Position numbers and translations under genes: made by a program. A stretch of 28,061 bases of DNA. Source: DASUTB01 sp036374835 (GTDB lineage: Bacteria; Actinomycetota; Actinomycetes; Jiangellales; Jiangellaceae). Shown in pieces: positions 23,508-28,061 of this stretch. The notes below the pieces were generated by a model. The model worked only from the letters and a program-made list of their open reading frames with translations. It was not told the origin of the DNA and searched no databases. The stretch is taken from assembly GCA_036374835.1 (NCBI GenBank), contig DASUTB010000125.1, positions 1 to 28,061 of the forward strand, in the 5' to 3' direction. Numbering within the stretch: position 1 is the first letter of the stretch; each line of letters starts with the position of its first letter.

Positions 23508-24426
23508 CGAGCACCTCGCTCGAGCCACGCCCGCCGGCCGCGGCGGCGAGCGCCGCCCGAACCCGCCACGCGTCCACGGCAAGCACGGCCAGCGCCCCGA
23601 CCACCGACTCGGGTCCGGGCTGTGCGCCGCGGAGCAGCTTGAAACCGTCCGATTCCATCCGTCCGCGGACGTGGGCCTCAGCCCGCCACAGCTGCTCCGG
23701 TGCGTCGATTCCGGCCAGCGCCCACCTGGCGCGGCCGGGCAGCGCGTCGCGCAGTTCGGCAATGGACCGCGCGTCCGTCCATCGCCAGCCGATCACGGGT
23801 CCGAGCGACCGGGCGAGTACGTGTGACGGCTCCTGTTCCAATGTCAGGATCGTCCGGGCGGCGAGCAGCGCCGCGCCGCCGCCTACCCACTTGGCCACGG
23901 CAGGCGTCCTGGACGGACTCGCGTCCACCATCCGCAGCCAGGTGACGAACAAGGTGTCATGCAGGGCGGGTGCGCTCACGTCGCCGGGGTCGCCCCACGG
24001 CGAGGACGCCAGTTCGTCCCGCAACTGCTCGAGAGATGTCGCCTCGGCGAGTCTCGGCCACGACGTCGCCAGTGTTCCGAGGGTGAACTCCGGGACCGCG
24101 TCACCTCCCGCGAGCCGGTCTCGGTGCGCCTCGATGTTGCTCATCTCGAAACGGGCGGCCAGCGCACGTGCCAGCGGCGCACCGGCAGCGGGCATCCAGC
24201 CGGCAAGGACGCGTAGCTCCCAGAGCAGCTCGGCCCGGATACCGTGCTCGGCGTCACGCAGCGACGTCCCCGGCTTCGCCGCGTTCTCGAACGCCGTGCC
24301 GGCGAGCAGTGCGAGCCCGGCGTCCAGGTCCGGCGCCGTGGCAATCCGGCGGGACAGCTCGGTCCCGGCGCGCCGCCGGCCGATCCCCCGCGCCCGTACG
24401 GTTGCGGCCACCCAGCTGGACCTCAT
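23494..24426 (-). CDS. atpC: V/A-type ATPase subunit C (AC39/d-type)
   Basis: A 310-residue protein, close to the family's ~320-350. It is almost wholly helical, with the diagnostic RFEMSNIEAHRDRLAGG (about residues 92-108; usual form D(I/L)xNIxxxxR). The ends of the three helical repeats are visible (TLATSWPRLAEATSLEQL, ARWALAGIDAPEQLWRAEA). Subunit C is the funnel that joins the central stalk (D/F) to the K ring. The first ~30 residues (RARGIGRRRAGTELSRR) are unusually Arg-rich. The gene starts within the stop of the G/H-type gene (4-bp ATGA overlap). Confidence 0.85.
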   Translation of the reverse strand: MRSSWVAATVRARGIGRRRAGTELSRRIATAPDLDAGLALLAGTAFENAAKPGTSLRDAEHGIRAELLWELRVLAGWMPAAGAPLARALAARFEMSNIEAHRDRLAGGDAVPEFTLGTLATSWPRLAEATSLEQLRDELASSPWGDPGDVSAPALHDTLFVTWLRMVDASPSRTPAVAKWVGGGAALLAARTILTLEQEPSHVLARSLGPVIGWRWTDARSIAELRDALPGRARWALAGIDAPEQLWRAEAHVRGRMESDGFKLLRGAQPGPESVVGALAVLAVDAWRVRAALAAAAGGRGSSEVLDVVA

Positions 24427-24878
24427 CGCGCCACCTGCATCGGCCCGGAGTCAGTCGCGGTGATGTGTTCCCGCAGGTTCGCGATCACGAGGTCGGTGAG
24501 CTCGTCGAGGCGTGGTCCGGAGTCTTCCTTCAACCGGGCCGCCTGCTGCTTCGCTTCGGCCAATAATGCCGCTGCCTCCTCCTCCCCCGAGGCATGCACT
24601 CGGGCCGCTGCGGCGGCTCGTTCGGCCGACGCCCGCGACGTCGCGTTCGCCACGAGCGAGGCCGCCTCCCGCTCGGCCTCGGCAGTGGTCGCGGCGGCTC
24701 GGTCCGTGGCCGACCGGCGTACGGCATCGGCTTCGGCAGCGGTCTCGGCCAGCGCGGCGAAGACCGGCGCGAGCTCGGCCGCCGCCCGATCCTCCTCCTC
24801 GGCGGGCACGGCGACCGGACCGGCCGGTCCCGGAGCACCGACCGGCCGCAACCGATTCAGCAGATCCTGTAGCGCCAT
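24423..24878 (-). CDS. V/A-type ATPase G/H-type peripheral stalk subunit
   Basis: A 151-residue protein, mostly one long Ala/Glu/Arg-rich coiled coil (residues ~28-130: AAAELAPVFAALAETAAEAD, ATTAEAEREAASLVANATS, EEEAAALLAEAKQQAARLKE). It ends in LDELTDLVIANLREHI, which matches the end of V-type G/H (NtpF-like) subunits that pair with subunit E in the stator. The residues ahead of the coiled coil are Pro-rich. It is the first gene of the nine-subunit operon, and a GAGG site precedes the ATG by 8 bases. DosR-like boxes lie 69 and 139 bp upstream. Coiled-coil proteins are easy to misassign, but position and ending support the call. Confidence 0.78.
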   Translation of the reverse strand: MALQDLLNRLRPVGAPGPAGPVAVPAEEEDRAAAELAPVFAALAETAAEADAVRRSATDRAAATTAEAEREAASLVANATSRASAERAAAAARVHASGEEEAAALLAEAKQQAARLKEDSGPRLDELTDLVIANLREHITATDSGPMQVAR

Positions 24879-24947
24879 GGGTCGTGCCTCGTTGGGTAGC
24901 TATTTCCTTCCACTCCCACCCAACCCGCTAAGCAGCGAGCTTTCTTA

Positions 24948-24961
24948 GGGCCTAAAGGTCC
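24948..24961. promoter_or_regulatory. DosR/DevR-like box near the V-type ATPase promoter
   Basis: GGGCCTAAAGGTCC, within the 16-bp near-palindrome AGGGCCTAAAGGTCCT, matches 11 of 14 core positions. It lies 69 bp before the ATPase operon start and 135 bp before the acetyl-CoA synthetase start. Confidence 0.5.
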
Positions 24962-25017
24962 TGCCCTGCAGTCTTTCCTCCTCCCCTCGCTTCGGTAGAC
25001 GTTCGGCGGCGCCCACC

Positions 25018-25031
25018 GGGACCTTGGTCTC
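25018..25031. promoter_or_regulatory. DosR/DevR-like box near the acs-E1 promoter
   Basis: GGGACCTTGGTCTC matches 11 of 14 core positions. It is 65 bp before the acetyl-CoA synthetase start and exactly 70 bp (about seven helical turns) from the other box in this divergent region. Confidence 0.5.
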
Positions 25032-25096
25032 TACTCTGATTCCGCGGCCACGGTGAGCCTGACATTGAGGACTACGCCATGTCGGGAGGTTCGGCG

Positions 25097-26862
<1,766 letters not shown>

Positions 26863-26866
<4 letters not shown>

Positions 26867-27840
26867 GTACCGACGAAGTGCGCGCCAAGCACCGCCACGA
26901 GCTGCTGTATCAGATGCTGCGGATCCGCCGGTTCGAAGAGAAGTGCGCCGAGCTCTACAGCGCTACCAAGATCCGTGGTTTCCTCCACCTGTACGTCGGC
27001 GAGGAAGCCGTCGCGGTTGGCGCCATTCCGGCGCTGCAGTCCGACGAAGCCCTCGTCTCGACCTATCGCGAGCACGGCCACGCACTGGCCCGTGGACTGT
27101 CCATGGAGTCGGTGATGGCCGAGATGTTCGGCCGAACCACCGGTTGCAGCCGCGGACGCGGCGGGTCGATGCACCTGTTCGACGCGGCGCACCGGTTCTT
27201 CGGCGGCAACGCGATCGTCGGTGGCGGCCTGCCGTTGGCCGTCGGGCTGGGGCTTGCCGACCACCTGAGCGGCAGCACCCGCGCCACCGCCTGCTTCTTC
27301 GGCGACGGCGCCATGGCCGAAGGCGAGTTCCACGAGTCGATGAACCTCGCGGCGCTGTGGCGGCTGCCCGTGCTGTTCGCGTGCGAGAACAACCAGTACG
27401 CGATGGGCACGGCGTTGGGCCGCAGCCACGCTCAGACCGACCTGGCACTGCGTGCGTCGTCCTACGGCATGCCGGCTTGGCCGGTGGACGGCATGGACGT
27501 GTTGGCGGTCGAGGATGCGACCCGTCGTGCCCTCGACGTCATCCGCAGCGGCGCCGGTCCGTGTTTCCTCGAGTTCCGCACCTACCGCTTCCGTGCCCAC
27601 TCGATGTACGACCCGGACCGGTATCGCGACAAGGCCGAGATCGAGCGGTGGAAGGAACAGGACCCCATCGAAGGGCTGATCTCCCGCATGACGTCGGACG
27701 GCGATCTCACCGCAGCCGACGTCGAGGCGCTCGAACAAGCCGTGGCCGACGAGCTCGCCACCGCGATCGAAACAGCGGACGCCGGGCCGCTCGAGCCGGT
27801 CGAGGACCTCACCAGATACGTCTACTCGGAGCAGTCATGA
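26863..27840 (+). CDS. 2-oxoacid dehydrogenase E1 component, alpha subunit (pyruvate/acetoin type)
   Basis: A 325-residue TPP-dependent E1 alpha, typical length. It has YQMLRIRRFEEKCAELY, then GFLHLYVGEEAVAVGA, STYREHGHALARG and RGRGGSMHLF. The TPP motif runs from GDG (147-149) to NN (176-177): GDGAMAEGEFHESMNLA, then RLPVLFACENN. FRAHSMYDPDRYR is the phosphorylation-loop region of the family. It decarboxylates a 2-oxoacid with the beta subunit and passes the acyl group to a lipoyl-E2. The pattern fits pyruvate or acetoin dehydrogenase (PdhA/AcoA-like); the substrate cannot be fixed by eye. A GGAG site lies 8 bases before the ATG, and both ends have 4-bp overlaps with neighbours. Confidence 0.92.
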
Positions 27841-28061
27841 CCACCGTCGAGACAACCTACCGCGAGGCCATGCGCGCGGCGATCCGCGACGCTCTCCTCC
27901 GCGACGACCGGGTATTCCTCATGGGCGAGGACGTCGGCAGATACGGCGGCTGCTTCGCGGTCAGCCTAGGGCTGCTCGAGGAGTTCGGACCCGAGCGCAT
28001 CCGCGACACACCACTGTCGGAGTCGGCGTTCGTGGGCGCCGGAATCGGCTCCGCACTTGGC
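27837..28061 (+). CDS. 2-oxoacid dehydrogenase E1 component, beta subunit (3' end outside window)
   Basis: The first 75 codons are in the window. TYREAMRAAIRDALLRDDRV, FLMGEDVGRYGG and RIRDTPLSESAFVGAGIGSA are characteristic of E1 beta: MGEDVG carries the conserved Glu that activates TPP, and TPLSE(S/A) is highly conserved. The gene overlaps the alpha-subunit stop by 4 bp. The matching lipoyl-E2 and E3 are expected just beyond the right edge; only a lipoyl-less E2-like gene exists in this window, some 20 kb away. Confidence 0.93.
   Translation, partial: MTTVETTYREAMRAAIRDALLRDDRVFLMGEDVGRYGGCFAVSLGLLEEFGPERIRDTPLSESAFVGAGIGSALG

Overview
The window is high-GC DNA (roughly two-thirds G+C by eye). 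Its genes are dense, often share ATGA stop/start overlaps, and include several families typical of Actinomycetota: paired GAF-ANTAR proteins, a DUF3562-like protein, a CU044_2847/Trypco1-like protein, and a DUF1906 glycoside-hydrolase-like secreted protein. I infer an actinobacterium. The genus cannot be read from the sequence.

Layout, left to right. (1) 2-2089: the 3' end of an FtsH-type protease, then two overlapping GAF-ANTAR regulators. (2) 2090-3176: a poorly coding stretch holding a fragment that resembles the dimerisation helix of DosS/DevS-type histidine kinases. (3) 3180-4651, minus strand: a class V aminotransferase and a small DUF3562-like protein. (4) 4814-7686, minus strand: a four-gene operon of SRPBCC protein, lipoyl-less E2-type acyltransferase, membrane protein and dienelactone hydrolase. 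(5) 7874-10370: three membrane proteins (two-TM protein, DoxX-like, DUF4389). (6) 10516-14570, plus strand: a compact four-gene cassette of Trypco1-like protein, trypsin-like protease fused to a formylglycine-generating-enzyme (FGE) fold, GT4 glycosyltransferase and an unknown protein with a beta-rich C-terminus. (7) 14602-16751: a secreted DUF1906 protein with two SH3-like repeats, a tiny secreted EF-hand protein followed by a 17-bp-stem terminator, and a 67-residue membrane protein. (8) 16910-24878, minus strand: a complete V/A-type rotary ATPase operon (G/H, C, I, K, F, E, A, B, D) ending in a universal stress protein. (9) 25097 to the right edge, plus strand: acetyl-CoA synthetase, then E1 alpha and E1 beta of a 2-oxoacid dehydrogenase.

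The strongest unifying signal is a set of near-palindromic sites resembling the DosR/DevR dormancy box (core GGGACTWWAGTCCC). I find eight. Seven lie in intergenic gaps ahead of genes or divergent gene pairs: 4771, 7743, 7775, 15988, 16859, 24948 and 25018. One, at 2934, is an orphan. With the universal stress protein, the FtsH-type protease and the DosS-like fragment, this suggests a hypoxia/dormancy island in which a V-type ATPase and an acetate/2-oxoacid to acetyl-CoA module share one divergent control region. The trypsin-FGE/Trypco1/GT4 cassette has no such box. It looks like an independent accessory, possibly conflict-type, system and is the best candidate for something undescribed.
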